A model generated the notes under the pieces. It had not been told where the DNA came from. It saw only the letters and a list, made by a program, of their open reading frames with translations, and ran no database searches. Below, piece by piece: positions 33,306 to 33,508 of a stretch of DNA of 33,508 nucleotides. The stretch lies in NCBI GenBank assembly GCA_910577845.1, contig CAJTNA010000015.1, forward strand, positions 1 to 33,508, read 5' to 3'. Each line of letters begins with the position of its first letter. The first letter of the stretch is position 1. The position numbers were made by a program, and so were the translations under genes. This DNA is from an uncultured Christensenella sp. (GTDB lineage: Bacteria; Bacillota; Clostridia; Christensenellales; UBA3700).

Positions 33306-33508
33306 TATGTTATAAATAAACAAATATATAATTTATTAAATATAAAACAAATTATATTTTAAAACATATTTAACTTTTATTAGCAAAATAATGGCTTAAA
33401 AAATAAAAATCAGTTATTTAAATACAAACCTCTAGAAGTAAAATTTTTAGAGCGTTGAGTTTTTTGTAAAGTTGTAATTTTGCAAAAAGTCGATTTTTTA
33501 AAAATACC
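33306..33508. other. AT-rich right edge, nothing recognised
   Basis: It lies upstream of the GH16 promoter. No coding frame, RNA or clear hairpin is visible before the window ends. Confidence 0.5.

Noticed and set aside
1..33508. CRISPR array, rRNA or insertion sequence
   Set aside because: No regularly spaced direct repeats, rRNA-like sequence or transposase gene was seen on either strand.

Overview
This window is a piece of an AT-rich, Gram-positive-type bacterial chromosome, most likely an uncultured clostridial member of the Bacillota. The signs are AGGAGG-type ribosome binding sites, a class II (Firmicutes-type) galT, HPr kinase, lipoproteins with lgt, HxlR, TetR and ArsR regulators, and a small Asn/Cys-rich protein. 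TGA is used as a stop (for example at the ends of lgt and hprK), so this is not a mollicute code.

Region 1 (1-8730) is a mobile element cut off by the left edge. One plus-strand block encodes an InlB B-repeat surface protein with a C-terminal membrane anchor, several small unknown proteins, a DUF4373/DnaD-like replication protein, a one-pass membrane protein, a large Zot/pI-like membrane ATPase, two small proteins, a beta-class DNA methyltransferase, a PAPS-reductase-family protein and a small Cys-rich protein. It ends in a hairpin and palindrome region and then a 3' fragment of a tRNA-Thr(TGT) gene. The best reading is an integrated filamentous phage (inovirus-like) inserted at the 3' end of tRNA-Thr, which separated that gene from tRNA-Tyr. 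The intact tRNA-Thr, the major coat protein and any integrase should lie to the left of the window. No integrase is visible in the part of the element seen here.

Region 2 (8731-18700) is chromosomal and partly decayed. It holds tRNA-Tyr with a strong terminator, a frameshifted acetyltransferase, a lipoprotein, a membrane protein, a TetR regulator with a GPH-family sugar symporter, a divergent nitroreductase/HxlR pair, a decayed alpha/beta hydrolase, a small gene with an in-frame TGA, a beta-carbonic anhydrase, a GNAT acetyltransferase and a low-molecular-weight tyrosine phosphatase.

Region 3 (18700-33508) is mostly intact metabolic and housekeeping DNA. galT and galK diverge from a shared promoter region and lgt follows galK. 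Next come a membrane protein, an Asn/Cys-rich mini-protein, an ArsR-type metal sensor, uvrC, a Cof-type HAD phosphatase, hprK closely followed by an NAD synthetase, an orphan serine recombinase, a Na/phosphate symporter with a PhoU-like tail, and a GH16 glycosidase that carries both a lipobox and a C-terminal membrane helix. Galactose use, a GPH symporter, GH16 and HprK together suggest a carbohydrate-using, phosphotransferase-regulated fermenter (inference).
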